Assembly (NCBI RefSeq): GCF_900109945.1
Contig: NZ_FOBX01000006.1
Location: 393,634 to 457,633 of the forward strand
Length of the DNA: 64,000 bases
Origin: Bradyrhizobium sp. OK095
GTDB lineage: Bacteria > Pseudomonadota > Alphaproteobacteria > Rhizobiales > Xanthobacteraceae
Reading direction: 5' to 3'
Shown here: positions 34,696 to 43,804 of the stretch, in pieces
Position numbering within the stretch: the stretch's first letter is position 1
Layout of the letters: every line of letters starts with the position of its first letter
Position numbers and translations under genes: made by a program
The notes under the pieces: generated by a model
The model's input: only the letters and a program-made list of their open reading frames with translations
The model's database searches: none
Told to the model about the DNA's origin: nothing

Positions 34696-35370
34696 ATGAC
34701 TGAACTGTCAACGATGAAGGATGGCGTTGCGAACCAGGCCGAGGCCTCGGACCGCGTGCTTCAGATCCTGGCCGAGGCCGGCCGGCTGTTCGCGAGCAAG
34801 GGTTTTGAGGGGACCTCGATGCGCGACATCGCGCTCGCCTGCGGCATCTCCAAGTCGCTGCTCTATCATCACTTCTCCAACAAGGACGAGATCTACGCGC
34901 GCGTGGCGGTCGGCTCCACGCTCGAACTCTATCTGTTCGTGCGCGACCGCATTCCCGACGGGCCGCCGTCGCTGAAGATCCGCGCCTTCATGGTCGCCAC
35001 GGCGGAATATTTCCGGCGCTACCGCTGGGCCTGGATCGCCTCCACGACGGCCTTCTGGAACGACCCCGATCGAACCAGGCACAAGGAGCGGCTGACGCGC
35101 CGCGACCGTTTCGAGAACTTTCTGCGCGGCCTGATCCAGGAAGCGATCGATGCCGGCGAAATCCGCAAGGTCGATGTCCCCATGACCGGGCGGCTGATCC
35201 TCTCCTCGCTCAACTGGATGCATCGCTGGTACAATCCCAACAAATCGGCGACGCCCGAGCAGATCGCCGCCACCTTCTTCGACATGATTTTCAATGGCTT
35301 GCGAAGTGGCGAAATGATCGGGCTTCCGGGGGCTGAGCCGCCACGGGCCAGCCGGCGCAAGTCGCGCTGA
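34696..35370 (+). CDS. TetR/AcrR family transcriptional regulator
   Basis: This 224-aa protein has an N-terminal TetR DNA-binding domain (ILAEAGRLFASKGFEGTSMR, ALACGISKSLLYHHFSNKDE) and a C-terminal ligand domain of the TetR_C_33/KstR-like type (YRWAWIASTTAFWNDPDR, LSSLNWMHRWYNPNKSATP). The latter is found in regulators that sense acyl-CoA thioesters. GGAG precedes the start. Three identical palindromes flank its own promoter and that of the acyl-CoA genes, so it is the likely repressor of the whole cluster. Confidence 0.93.
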   Translation: MTELSTMKDGVANQAEASDRVLQILAEAGRLFASKGFEGTSMRDIALACGISKSLLYHHFSNKDEIYARVAVGSTLELYLFVRDRIPDGPPSLKIRAFMVATAEYFRRYRWAWIASTTAFWNDPDRTRHKERLTRRDRFENFLRGLIQEAIDAGEIRKVDVPMTGRLILSSLNWMHRWYNPNKSATPEQIAATFFDMIFNGLRSGEMIGLPGAEPPRASRRKSR

Positions 35371-35388
35371 CCGGACGGCCGTCGCCCC

Positions 35389-36366
35389 TCATTCCAGGGC
35401 GATGTTCTGCGCCTTGATCACCGGACCCCAGAGCGCGGCGTCCTTGGCCAATTGGGCGTCGAGCTGTTCCGGTGCGCCGGTATCAAGCATCAGGCCATCG
35501 GTCTCGAGCTGCTTTGCGATCTCGGGCTTCTGCATCGCCGCGTTGGCTGCCGCGTTCAGCCGCGTAATGATATCGCGCGGCGTGCCCGCGGGCGCGTGCA
35601 GCGCGGTCCAGAACGACGCCGTGAGGTCGGGATAGCCGGATTCGGCCAGCGTCGGGATCTCCGGAAAACTCGCCATGCGCTTTTCCGAGGACAGCGCGAG
35701 GATGCGGAGCTGACCGCCGCGCGCATGCTCGATCACCGCCGCAGGCGTTGCGAAGTTGAGATCGCACTCTCCCGACAGCGTCTCCATGATCGAGGCCGGA
35801 TTATTGCGATAGGCGACCTCGGTGACGGCAAACCCCATCGACTTGCCCATCATGATCCCGAACAGATGCGTGACGCTGCCGGGGCCCAGCGTGGCGTAGA
35901 ACAGCGGCTTGTCGCGGCCCTTGGCATAGGTGACGAAGCTCTTCACGTCGGCGGCCGGTGTGCGCGCGTTCACGGTCAACGACAGCGGCCCGTTGCAGAG
36001 CATCGCGACGGAGGCGAAGTCCTCGAGCTTGTAGGGCAGGTTCTTGCGCAGCAGCACGTTCAGCGAAATCGGCCCGGTGCCGCCCGCCAGCAGAACCGAT
36101 CCGTCTTTGGGGGCGCGCGCTACATATTGCGATCCGACGATGCCGTTGGCGCCCGGCTTGTTGTCGACCAGGACGGGCTGGTCCAGCGTTTCCGCCATGG
36201 CCTTCGCAATCGCGCGCATCAGGCTGTCGATCGAACCGCCGGGCGCATAGGGCACGATGATGAAGATCTGCGACGCGCGCGCCCTCACGATGGCGGGCGC
36301 ACTGAGCGGCGCGGCGAGAGCGCCGGCGATCAGGGCTGTCGCCCGGCGTCGGCTGATCCTGGGCAT
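35389..36366 (-). CDS. Bug family (TctC-like) periplasmic binding protein
   Basis: This 325-aa protein has a long signal sequence with an Arg-rich n-region (MPRISRRRATALIAGALAAP), possibly Tat-type. TctC hallmarks include FIIVPYAPGGSIDSLMRA, VDNKPGANGIVGSQYVARAP and FPEIPTLAESGYPDL. It captures carboxylates for a tripartite TctABC system. The start at 36366 has GAGGAGG 6 bases upstream. The membrane subunits TctB and TctA lie 8 kb away in the rightward operon, sharing the TetR operators. Confidence 0.92.
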   Translation of the reverse strand: MPRISRRRATALIAGALAAPLSAPAIVRARASQIFIIVPYAPGGSIDSLMRAIAKAMAETLDQPVLVDNKPGANGIVGSQYVARAPKDGSVLLAGGTGPISLNVLLRKNLPYKLEDFASVAMLCNGPLSLTVNARTPAADVKSFVTYAKGRDKPLFYATLGPGSVTHLFGIMMGKSMGFAVTEVAYRNNPASIMETLSGECDLNFATPAAVIEHARGGQLRILALSSEKRMASFPEIPTLAESGYPDLTASFWTALHAPAGTPRDIITRLNAAANAAMQKPEIAKQLETDGLMLDTGAPEQLDAQLAKDAALWGPVIKAQNIALE

Positions 36367-36413
36367 GGGTGTCCTCCTCAAGGTCGTTCTTGCTTGTCTT
36401 GAACCTACCGACT

Positions 36414-36425
36414 GACCGATCGGTC
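36414..36425. promoter_or_regulatory. TetR operator candidate 2 (GACCGATCGGTC)
   Basis: Perfect 12-bp palindrome about 50 bases upstream of the Bug binding-protein start, within a longer imperfect dyad (ACCGAC...GTCGGT). Confidence 0.75.
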
Positions 36426-36488
36426 GGTCAATAGGACATCAGCATGATATTGCAAGTCGCTTTGGTTGGTGTTATCAGAACGAAAAGC

Positions 36489-36502
36489 TGACCGATCGGT
36501 CA
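36489..36502. promoter_or_regulatory. TetR operator candidate 3 (TGACCGATCGGTCA)
   Basis: Perfect 14-bp palindrome about 50 bases upstream of the enoyl-CoA hydratase start, with 64 bases between it and operator 2. Paired sites suggest cooperative control of both divergent promoters. Confidence 0.78.
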
Positions 36503-36554
36503 GGCGTCACGATACGACAACAAGCAAGACGAACAGAAGCCCAGGAGGAAGCCC

Positions 36555-37325
36555 ATGTCAGAAGATATCGTCACTCTCGAAGTGTCCGATAACATTGCGC
36601 TGGTGACGCTGAACCGTCCTCCGGTGAATGCGCTCGATCGCGCGATGCGCGATCGCATCGTCAGCGTATTCGACGAGATTTCGGAGCGCGCCGACGTCAG
36701 GGTCGCGATCCTGACCGGCGCCGGGAAGGTGTTTTGCAGCGGTGCCGATCTGAAGGACCGGCCGGACCCGGCCAAGATCGGCGCGTTTCACAGCCATAAC
36801 CGGATTACGCGCGAGACCGGAAACTGCATCCGCGAATGTTCGAAGCCGGTCATCGCGGCGATCAACGGCGTGGCGCTGGGGGCGGGTGTCGGCCTGATGG
36901 CCTCCTGCGACATTTTCTACGCCTGCGAAGACGCAGTCTTCGGCATGCCCGAGATCAATGTCGGTCTCGCCGGCGGTGCGGCCATGCTGAATACGCTGTT
37001 CGGTCGCTCGCTGATGCGCCGGATGTTCTTCACCGGCTATCGCGTGCCAGCCGCCGAGCTTTATCGTCTCGGCATCATCGAGGCCTGCACCACCAAGGAG
37101 AACCTGATCCCCGAAGCGATGAAGATCGCAAGGGAGATCGCCTCGAAGAGCCCGATCGCGATCGAATATGCCAAGAACGCGGCGAACATGGTCGAGCTGA
37201 TGCCGCCGCGCGATGCCTACCGCTTCGAGCAGAACATCACCATGGCACTGTCCAAGACCGAGGACGCCAAGGAGGCGCGGATGGCGTTCCTCGAGAAGCG
37301 CACGCCGGTGTTCAAGGGGCGCTGA
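36555..37325 (+). CDS. Enoyl-CoA hydratase/isomerase family protein
   Basis: This 256-aa crotonase-fold enzyme has LVTLNRPPVNAL, the CoA-binding/oxyanion block GAGKVFCSGADLKD, KPVIAAINGVALGAGVGLM (second oxyanion Gly) and AVFGMPEINVGLAGG with a candidate catalytic Glu. It hydrates 2-enoyl-CoA, or catalyses a related crotonase step. It is the first gene of the TetR-controlled rightward operon and is followed after one base by the acyl-CoA synthetase. Confidence 0.93.
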   Translation: MSEDIVTLEVSDNIALVTLNRPPVNALDRAMRDRIVSVFDEISERADVRVAILTGAGKVFCSGADLKDRPDPAKIGAFHSHNRITRETGNCIRECSKPVIAAINGVALGAGVGLMASCDIFYACEDAVFGMPEINVGLAGGAAMLNTLFGRSLMRRMFFTGYRVPAAELYRLGIIEACTTKENLIPEAMKIAREIASKSPIAIEYAKNAANMVELMPPRDAYRFEQNITMALSKTEDAKEARMAFLEKRTPVFKGR

Positions 37326-37326
37326 G

Positions 37327-39459
37327 ATGCGACCGGGAGAAGGTCTCGACGCGCTGATGTCGCCGCGCTCGATCGCGATCATCGGCGCCTCGCAGGAGGC
37401 GACCAAGATCGGCGGCCGGCCGGTCGACCTGCTGCGCCGTCACGGCTATGCAGGCCGCATCTATCCGGTCAATCCCAAGGCCGCGATGGTGCAGGGGCTG
37501 CAGGCCTATGCCTCCGTCACCGACCTGCCGGAGGCGCCGGATCTCGCCATCATCGCGGTCGACGCGGAGCGCGCGGGCGAAGCCGTCGAGCAGTGCGCCG
37601 CGCGTGGCGTCCGCAGCGTCGTCGTCTTCTCCTCCGGCTTTGCCGAGCTCGGCGAGCAGGGCCGTGCCATGCAGGAGCGGCTGCGCCTCGCCGTGCGCAA
37701 CAGCGGCATGCGCCTGCTGGGGCCGAACTGCCTCGGCGCGGTCAGCGTCGCCGAGAAGAGCATCGCGACGTTTTCGATCGTGCTGGAGCACGGCATGCCG
37801 GCCGCCGGCGCGCTCGGCATCGTGTCGCAGAGCGGCAATCTCGGCAGCTACACCATGCGTCTCGCCAGTGAGCGCGGTGTCGGCGTCAGCCGCTTCATCA
37901 CCACGGGCAACGAGTGCGACATCGACATCGCCGATGGCATCGCGTGGATGGCGCGCGATCCCGCCACCAAGGTGATCCTGTGCTGCCTCGAAGCGTGCCG
38001 CGACGCCGGCCGCCTGATCTCCGCGCTTGAGGAGGCGCGCGATGCGGGCAAGCCCGTCATCGCCATGAAGATCGGCACGTCTGCGGCAGGCCAGGCCGCC
38101 GCAGCCTCGCACACCGGGGCGATGGCGGGATCGGATGCCGTGTTCGACGCGCTGTTTGAACGTTGCGGGGCGGTCCGTGTGCACAGCCTCGACGAGCTGA
38201 TCGATCTCGGCCATGCCGCATCGATCCTGTTGCCGGATCGTCTGCCGAAAGGGCCGGGCATCGCGATCCTCACCGCATCGGGCGGCTTCGGCGTGCTGCT
38301 CGCGGACGCCGCACAGGCGGTCGGTCTGACATTGCCGGAGCTCGGGCCGGAGACGCAGCGCCGGATTCTGGAGCTGGTGCCCTTTGCATCGGCCCGCAAT
38401 CCGGTCGATGCCACCGCGCAGATGTCAAGCCGTCCTGATCTGCTGGAAAAGATCATGTCGGCCGTCGTGGCGGACGATCGCACCGACACGGTGATCCTGC
38501 CGCTGCCGTTCTCGCTGCATCTGCCGCGCTTGCGCTCCATCTATATGGACACGCTACGCAACATGCGCGCGCAATTTCCCGCGCGTCCGATCGTTCTGTG
38601 CGTCGACGGACCGGAGGACGCCCTGACCGAGCTGCACGCGCTGGGCTTTCCGACGATCGCCAGCTTCGACGGTTGTTGCGCCACCGTCGCCGCGCTGGTG
38701 CGATTGCAGGCCGCAGCGCAGCGTCCGCAGGACAAACCCGAGGCAGTCGCGCGAGCCGCACCGCTTCCGACGGACGCCTTTCGCCATGAGCTTGGTGCCA
38801 AGCGGGCGCTTGCCGAGGCTGGCGTTCCGGTCCTGGCCGAGCACCTCGTGCAGGATGCGGATGCAGCGGCGCGTGCCGCGACCGAGATCGGCTATCCCGT
38901 GGTGCTGAAAATCGCCTCGCCCGATTTGCCGCACAAGACGGAGGCAGGCGGCGTGGTCGTGGGCGTTGGCTCGGAAGCGGAAGTCCGGCGCGCCTATGCC
39001 CAGATGCGCGATCGTGTCGCCACCAGAGCACCCAACGCCGTGATCGACGGCGTGATCGTGGCGCCGATGGCCAAGGGCGTTGCCGAGCTGATCCTCGGCA
39101 GCCGCATCGATCCGGTATTCGGGCCAGTGGTGATGGTCGGTCTCGGCGGCATTTTCGCGGAAATCCTTCAGGACTCTGCGGTGCAGATGGCGCCGGTCAG
39201 CGAGACACAGGCCATGGCGATGCTGACTTCGCTGAAGGCATTCGCGGTGCTCGATGGCGCACGGGGCCGGCCGCGCGCCGATCTCGACGCCGGGGCCCGG
39301 GCCGTTGCCGCGTTGTCGCGCTTTGCCGCGGCGCATGCCGATACCATCGCAGAGATCGACGTCAATCCGCTGTTGTTGCGGGCTGAAGGCGAGGGGGCCG
39401 TGGCGCTCGACGCGCTACTGATTCCCCACGGCAAGATTCCAGCCCACGAGCATCACTGA
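37327..39459 (+). CDS. Acetate-CoA ligase family protein (ADP/NDP-forming acyl-CoA synthetase)
   Basis: This 710-aa fused synthetase begins with a CoA-binding Rossmann domain (SPRSIAIIGASQEATKIGGR). A succinyl-CoA-ligase-like domain follows with the probable phospho-His in AASHTGAMAGSDAV. A C-terminal ATP-grasp domain contains GYPVVLKIASPDLPHKTEAG and IDVNPLLL. It converts a carboxylic acid, ATP and CoA to the acyl-CoA with ADP and phosphate. It starts one base after the hydratase stop. It is likely the substrate-activating enzyme of the pathway, alternative or additional to the CoA-transferase. Confidence 0.92.
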   Translation: MRPGEGLDALMSPRSIAIIGASQEATKIGGRPVDLLRRHGYAGRIYPVNPKAAMVQGLQAYASVTDLPEAPDLAIIAVDAERAGEAVEQCAARGVRSVVVFSSGFAELGEQGRAMQERLRLAVRNSGMRLLGPNCLGAVSVAEKSIATFSIVLEHGMPAAGALGIVSQSGNLGSYTMRLASERGVGVSRFITTGNECDIDIADGIAWMARDPATKVILCCLEACRDAGRLISALEEARDAGKPVIAMKIGTSAAGQAAAASHTGAMAGSDAVFDALFERCGAVRVHSLDELIDLGHAASILLPDRLPKGPGIAILTASGGFGVLLADAAQAVGLTLPELGPETQRRILELVPFASARNPVDATAQMSSRPDLLEKIMSAVVADDRTDTVILPLPFSLHLPRLRSIYMDTLRNMRAQFPARPIVLCVDGPEDALTELHALGFPTIASFDGCCATVAALVRLQAAAQRPQDKPEAVARAAPLPTDAFRHELGAKRALAEAGVPVLAEHLVQDADAAARAATEIGYPVVLKIASPDLPHKTEAGGVVVGVGSEAEVRRAYAQMRDRVATRAPNAVIDGVIVAPMAKGVAELILGSRIDPVFGPVVMVGLGGIFAEILQDSAVQMAPVSETQAMAMLTSLKAFAVLDGARGRPRADLDAGARAVAALSRFAAAHADTIAEIDVNPLLLRAEGEGAVALDALLIPHGKIPAHEHH

Positions 39460-39527
39460 ATCCAAACGATAAGAGGCCGCGGAAGCCGGCCCAGAGGAAA
39501 CGCGACAAGCAGGTGGAGGACTACACG

Positions 39528-40742
39528 ATGAGATCGAGGATCGCAGTGCTCGGCATGATTGCCTTGCTGTTCACCAATGCGCCCGTGTCCGCGCAGGGCA
39601 TCTCGGGCGACGTGGTCAAGATCGGCATCATGAACGACCAGAATGGTCCCTATGCCGACAATTGCGGCCTCGGTTCGGTCGCGGCCGCCAAGCTCGCTAT
39701 CGCTGATTTCGGCGGGACGGTCGGCGGCAAGAAGATCGAGCTCGTGATCGCCGACGACCAGAACAAGCCCGATGTCGGCGTCGCCATCGCGCTGCGCTGG
39801 GTCGACAATGAAGGTGTCGATGCCATCGTCGGATGCTCGGCGTCGTCGATCGCGCTTGCGGTGCAAGAGATCATGAAGAACCGCAAGAAGCCCTACATGC
39901 TGGCCGGCACGGCGGGCTCGTTCTTCACCAACGACAAATGCTCGCCGATGACCACGCAGTGGGTGGTCGACACCTATGCCCAGCCCAAGGCCACGGTGAA
40001 GGCGCTGCTCGCCCAGGGCATCGACAGCTGGTTCTTCCTGACGGTCGATTACGCCTTCGGCAAGGCCTGGCAGTCGGATGCGACCAAGTTCATCGAAGCG
40101 GGCGGCGGCAAGGTGCTGGGCTCGGTGCTGCATCCGCTCAATTCGTCGGATCTCTCCTCGTTCCTGCTGACGGCACAGGCCAGCGGCGCCAAGGCGATTG
40201 CGCTCGCCAACTCTGGCGCGGATTTCGCCAATGCGATCAAGCAGGCCCAGGAGTTCGGGCTGACCAAGTCGCAACTCCTGGTCCCGCTCGGCCTCATGAT
40301 CAGCCAGACCCACGGCATCGGCTTGAAGGACCTCCAGAACGTGCGGCTGACGACGCCGTTCTACTGGGACATGACGCCGGAGAGCCGGGCGTTTGCCAAG
40401 CGCTATGCGGAGGCAACGAACGGTCAGCTGCTCAATGAAGGCAAGTCGGCCACCTACAGCGCCATCACGCATTATCTCAACGCGGTGGCCGCCTCCGGCT
40501 CGGACGATGGCGACGCCGTGATGCGGCAGATGAAGAACACACCGGTCAATGATTTCGAGATGAAGAATGTCGCGATCAGGGCCGACGGGCAGGTGATGAG
40601 GCCGCTCTATGTCGCGCGGATCAAGACACCGGCGGAATCCAAATACACCTACGACTATTACGAGATCACCGGCACGATTGCGCCCGAGGATGCGTGGCGG
40701 CCGGCATCGGAGAGTGCCTGCGATCTTCTCAAGTCGCAGTGA
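39528..40742 (+). CDS. ABC transporter substrate-binding protein, branched-chain amino acid type (orphan)
   Basis: This 404-aa periplasmic protein of the Peripla_BP_6 family has a signal peptide (MRSRIAVLGMIALLFTNAPV, cut after VSAQ) and the blocks VVKIGIMNDQNGPYADNCG and AIVGCSASSIALAVQEIM. The ATG at 39528 has GGAGGA 7 bases upstream. No matching permease or ATPase gene is in the window, so it either uses subunits encoded elsewhere or works as a sensor. Relatives bind carboxylates and aromatic acids as well as amino acids. Confidence 0.93.
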   Translation: MRSRIAVLGMIALLFTNAPVSAQGISGDVVKIGIMNDQNGPYADNCGLGSVAAAKLAIADFGGTVGGKKIELVIADDQNKPDVGVAIALRWVDNEGVDAIVGCSASSIALAVQEIMKNRKKPYMLAGTAGSFFTNDKCSPMTTQWVVDTYAQPKATVKALLAQGIDSWFFLTVDYAFGKAWQSDATKFIEAGGGKVLGSVLHPLNSSDLSSFLLTAQASGAKAIALANSGADFANAIKQAQEFGLTKSQLLVPLGLMISQTHGIGLKDLQNVRLTTPFYWDMTPESRAFAKRYAEATNGQLLNEGKSATYSAITHYLNAVAASGSDDGDAVMRQMKNTPVNDFEMKNVAIRADGQVMRPLYVARIKTPAESKYTYDYYEITGTIAPEDAWRPASESACDLLKSQ

Positions 40743-40766
40743 GAAACAGCAGCGGGAAAACGGGCG

Positions 40767-41978
40767 ATGAGTGTACTTGAAGCGGTCTCGACGCATCCGG
40801 TCGCGGGTGAGAACCTGACGGGCGAAGCCTATCGGGATGTGATGCATCGCTGGCTGCGCGCCAGTCTTCCCGCCAGCTTTCGCAGCGACAGCGCCGCGTT
40901 CGCGGCGCCCACGCTTCAGCAATCGGTGGCCTGGGAAGCGGCGATGTACCGTGCCGGCCTCACCGGCATCACCTGGCCGCAGGCCTATGGCGGGCACGGT
41001 CGCTCCTTGCGCGAACACCTCGTCGCCAATCAGGAGATCGGCCGGCTTGCGATGCCGGAGAGCGTCAACTCGATCGGCAAGGAGCTTGCCGGCCCGATCA
41101 TCTTGGCGGTCGGTACCGAGGAGCAGAAGCGGCGTTTCCTGCCCGCGATCCTCGAGATGCGCAACATCTGGTGCCAGGGATTTTCCGAGCCCGAGGCAGG
41201 TTCCGATCTTGCCGGGCTTCGTACCCGGGCCACGCAAACCGGCGACGGCTGGCGGATCAACGGTCAGAAGATCTGGACCAGCGGCGCATACCGGTCGCAG
41301 CGTTGTCTGGTGCTGGCCCGCACCGGACCACTGGAGGACCGCCATCGCGGCCTTGCCATGTTCGCGGTGCCGCTCGATGCCAAGGGCGTGCGCGTGCGCA
41401 CCATCAAGTCGATCGACGGACGCGAGAGCTTTTGCGAGGTGTTCTTCGACGAGGTCGAGGTCGCGCAAGCCGACGCGATCGGCGCGCCCGACGAGGGCTG
41501 GGCCGCGGCCATCCGCGTGCTGGAGATCGAGCGGGCGACCAACCGCATGTACCGCGCCTGGCGCTTCGAGAACGAGCTGCGTCATCTGATTTCGGCCTGC
41601 AAGGCCGATACGGCGTTGGCGGCGATGGTTGCCGACAGGCATTATGCGGTCCGGCTCGGCGAGGTCGCCGTCGAGATCGAGGTGCTGAAGGCGCATGTCG
41701 AGACCGCGGTCGAGGCGCTCGCGAGCGGCGACAAGATCGGCGCGCGCGGCAGTCTTGCAAAGCTCTATTGGAGCGAATCGCATCAGCGTTTTGCCGCGCT
41801 GGCCCTCGAGCTGCTCTCGCAGGCCTCGCTGCCGCAGATCCCGGCGATCAAGGTGGCGCGGCGGCGCTTCGAGGCCATCTACCTCCAGGCCCGCGCCGAG
41901 ACGATCTATGCCGGCACGACCGAGATCCAGCTCGGCATCATCGCCGATCGCATTCTCCAGCTGTCGCGAGGCAAGTGA
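40767..41978 (+). CDS. Acyl-CoA dehydrogenase, large subunit of a tandem pair
   Basis: This 403-aa flavoenzyme has FAD/substrate blocks WCQGFSEPEAGSDLAGLRTRA and INGQKIWTSGAYRSQRCLVL, and the C-terminal stretch ARAETIYAGTTEIQLGIIAD. The residue corresponding to the catalytic Glu of the Y-E-G-T motif is Ala (position 382). Its stop overlaps the start of a second, shorter acyl-CoA dehydrogenase, the layout of heteromeric enzymes that desaturate bulky acyl-CoAs (steroid-type FadE pairs). It probably works with the downstream subunit. Confidence 0.92.
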   Translation: MSVLEAVSTHPVAGENLTGEAYRDVMHRWLRASLPASFRSDSAAFAAPTLQQSVAWEAAMYRAGLTGITWPQAYGGHGRSLREHLVANQEIGRLAMPESVNSIGKELAGPIILAVGTEEQKRRFLPAILEMRNIWCQGFSEPEAGSDLAGLRTRATQTGDGWRINGQKIWTSGAYRSQRCLVLARTGPLEDRHRGLAMFAVPLDAKGVRVRTIKSIDGRESFCEVFFDEVEVAQADAIGAPDEGWAAAIRVLEIERATNRMYRAWRFENELRHLISACKADTALAAMVADRHYAVRLGEVAVEIEVLKAHVETAVEALASGDKIGARGSLAKLYWSESHQRFAALALELLSQASLPQIPAIKVARRRFEAIYLQARAETIYAGTTEIQLGIIADRILQLSRGK

Positions 41979-43006
41979 TGACCGTGGTTGGTGAAGGACT
42001 TCAGCCCGACGAGTTCGCGGCAACCGCCGCACGCGCAGTGACCGCATGTGCCGGTTTGGATCTGCGCGAGCAGGCGCGAAATCTCGCCGGTGATGGTCTG
42101 CTGGGAATCACCGCGGATGAGGAGGTGGGGGGGCTGGCTCTGCCGATCGGCTTCGCGGTGCCGGTCATTGCAGCCGCGCATTCCGGGTTGCTCGCCTTTC
42201 CGTTGCTGGAGACCATTCTGGTCGGCCGCCTGCTCCAGTCATCGCTGACGCGTCTTGCCGCCGCGATCGTCTCCGGCGAAAAGCTGGCGACCATCGCCTG
42301 GCAGGGTGAGGCTCTCGCTGAACGGGAGGGTGGGCGGCTGGTGCTGAACGGCTCGCTCGGGCGCGCGCCCTGCGCGGCGGAGGTCGACCACATCCTGGTG
42401 CGGATGAGCGACGGTGCCTCGGTGCTGATCCCGACCGATGCCGAAGGTGTCGTGGTGGAGGACGCCGCCGGTCTCGATCTGACGGTGCCGGAGCACAATG
42501 TGCGACTGGAGAAGGTCGAGATTCCCATTGGCTCCATCCTGCCGGCCGGTACATGGGATGTGCTCAGCTCGGATGCCAACGTGCTCCGTGCCGCGGCCAT
42601 CCTGGGATCGGCCGAAGCGTGCCTGGCGCTCGCACAGGAGCATGCGTCGACGCGCCGCCAGTTCGGCCACGCGCTGTCCTACAACCAGGCCATCCGCCAT
42701 GCGCTGGCGCGCCAGAAGCTCGGGCTCGAAAGCATCCGTCATGCGATCACGCGCAGCCTGTCCGGGGATGGCGGCCCGGTGCAGCGCGATGCGGCGTTCC
42801 TGGCCGCCGCGACCTATGGCTGCTCGATCAGCGAAGGCGCGCTGCAGATTCATGGCGGCATGGGCTTTACCTGGGATGTGCCGGTGCATCGCCATCTGCG
42901 CCGCATCCGCACGCTCCAGGCACAGGGCGATGCCAGCGGCCTCATCAGCACGTTCGGCCGCCGTTACGTATCGGAAGTTGCTCCGTTTGCCGAGGCAGGA
43001 GCGTGA
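41978..43006 (+). CDS. Acyl-CoA dehydrogenase, small subunit of a tandem pair
   Basis: This 342-aa protein is shorter and more divergent than the previous one. It retains the C-terminal helical domain (AAILGSAEACLALAQEHAST, RRQFGHALSYNQAIRH, LQIHGGMGFTWDVPVHRHLR) but has a reduced N-terminal part and lacks a YEGT-type motif. It starts at the ATG overlapping the upstream stop, so it is translationally coupled. It probably forms a heteromer with the upstream subunit. Confidence 0.9.
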   Translation: MTVVGEGLQPDEFAATAARAVTACAGLDLREQARNLAGDGLLGITADEEVGGLALPIGFAVPVIAAAHSGLLAFPLLETILVGRLLQSSLTRLAAAIVSGEKLATIAWQGEALAEREGGRLVLNGSLGRAPCAAEVDHILVRMSDGASVLIPTDAEGVVVEDAAGLDLTVPEHNVRLEKVEIPIGSILPAGTWDVLSSDANVLRAAAILGSAEACLALAQEHASTRRQFGHALSYNQAIRHALARQKLGLESIRHAITRSLSGDGGPVQRDAAFLAAATYGCSISEGALQIHGGMGFTWDVPVHRHLRRIRTLQAQGDASGLISTFGRRYVSEVAPFAEAGA

Positions 43007-43017
43007 GGGAGACAGCC

Positions 43018-43791
43018 ATGACGGAAGCCAGGGATCAGACGCTCGTGGGCCGCGTCGCACTCGTCACGGGTGCCGGAAACGGTATCGGTCGCGCAACCGC
43101 GCTGAAGCTCGCCGCGCGCGGCGCGATCGTTGGCATCAATGATTTGAAGCCGGAATTCGTTGATAGCACGGTGGACGCGATCAAGTCCGCAGGCGGCAAC
43201 GCGGTTGCGGTCACGCAGGACGTCTCCAGTCGCGACGGCATGCGGCAGGCAATTGTTGGATTGGCCGAGGGACAGAAACGTTTCGACATCCTCGTCAACA
43301 ACGCGGCGTGGGTCCGCTATCAATCCGTCCCGGATATCGCCCCCGAGACCATCGACCGCATGCTCAACATCGGCTTCAAGGCGGTGATCTGGGGAATCCA
43401 GGCGGCCGCCGAGGTCATGGATGCCGAGCGCGGCGGCGCCATCGTCAACGTGGCTTCGGTAGCCGGCCTGATCTCGGCCAAGAACAGCATCGTCTACAGC
43501 GGCATCAAGGCCGGCGTCATGGGCATTACGCGCGCGGCCGCGGCCGAGCTCGGCGCGCGCAACATCCGCGTCAATGCCGTGGCGCCCTCGGCGATCCCGA
43601 CCGAAGGGACGATGCGCAATCGCAATGCCGAGCTCGATGCGCGCAGGGTCGCGCGAACGCCGTTGGGCCGGCTTGGCACGGTCGACGACATCGCCAAGGC
43701 GATCTGCTTCCTCGCCGGCGACGAGAGCGGCTTCATCTCGGCGCAGGTGCTCACCGTCGATGGCGGCATCACCCTGACCAACATTGCCTGA
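43018..43791 (+). CDS. SDR family oxidoreductase
   Basis: This 257-aa classical short-chain dehydrogenase has the cofactor motif VTGAGNGIGRAT, the NNAA motif (ILVNNAAWV), catalytic Ser in NVASVAGLIS, YxxxK in VYSGIKAG, and the C-terminal GDESGFISAQVLTVDGGITL. In this context it is best read as a 3-hydroxyacyl-CoA dehydrogenase following the hydratase step, but SDRs are promiscuous. It lies 11 bases after the dehydrogenase pair. Confidence 0.93.
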   Translation: MTEARDQTLVGRVALVTGAGNGIGRATALKLAARGAIVGINDLKPEFVDSTVDAIKSAGGNAVAVTQDVSSRDGMRQAIVGLAEGQKRFDILVNNAAWVRYQSVPDIAPETIDRMLNIGFKAVIWGIQAAAEVMDAERGGAIVNVASVAGLISAKNSIVYSGIKAGVMGITRAAAAELGARNIRVNAVAPSAIPTEGTMRNRNAELDARRVARTPLGRLGTVDDIAKAICFLAGDESGFISAQVLTVDGGITLTNIA

Positions 43792-43804
43792 CGGGACCAT
43801 CGCG

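Noticed and set aside
39453..42047. 864-codon minus-strand frame
   Set aside because: The longest frame in the region but spans three well-defined plus-strand genes and has shadow-type composition without any domain.
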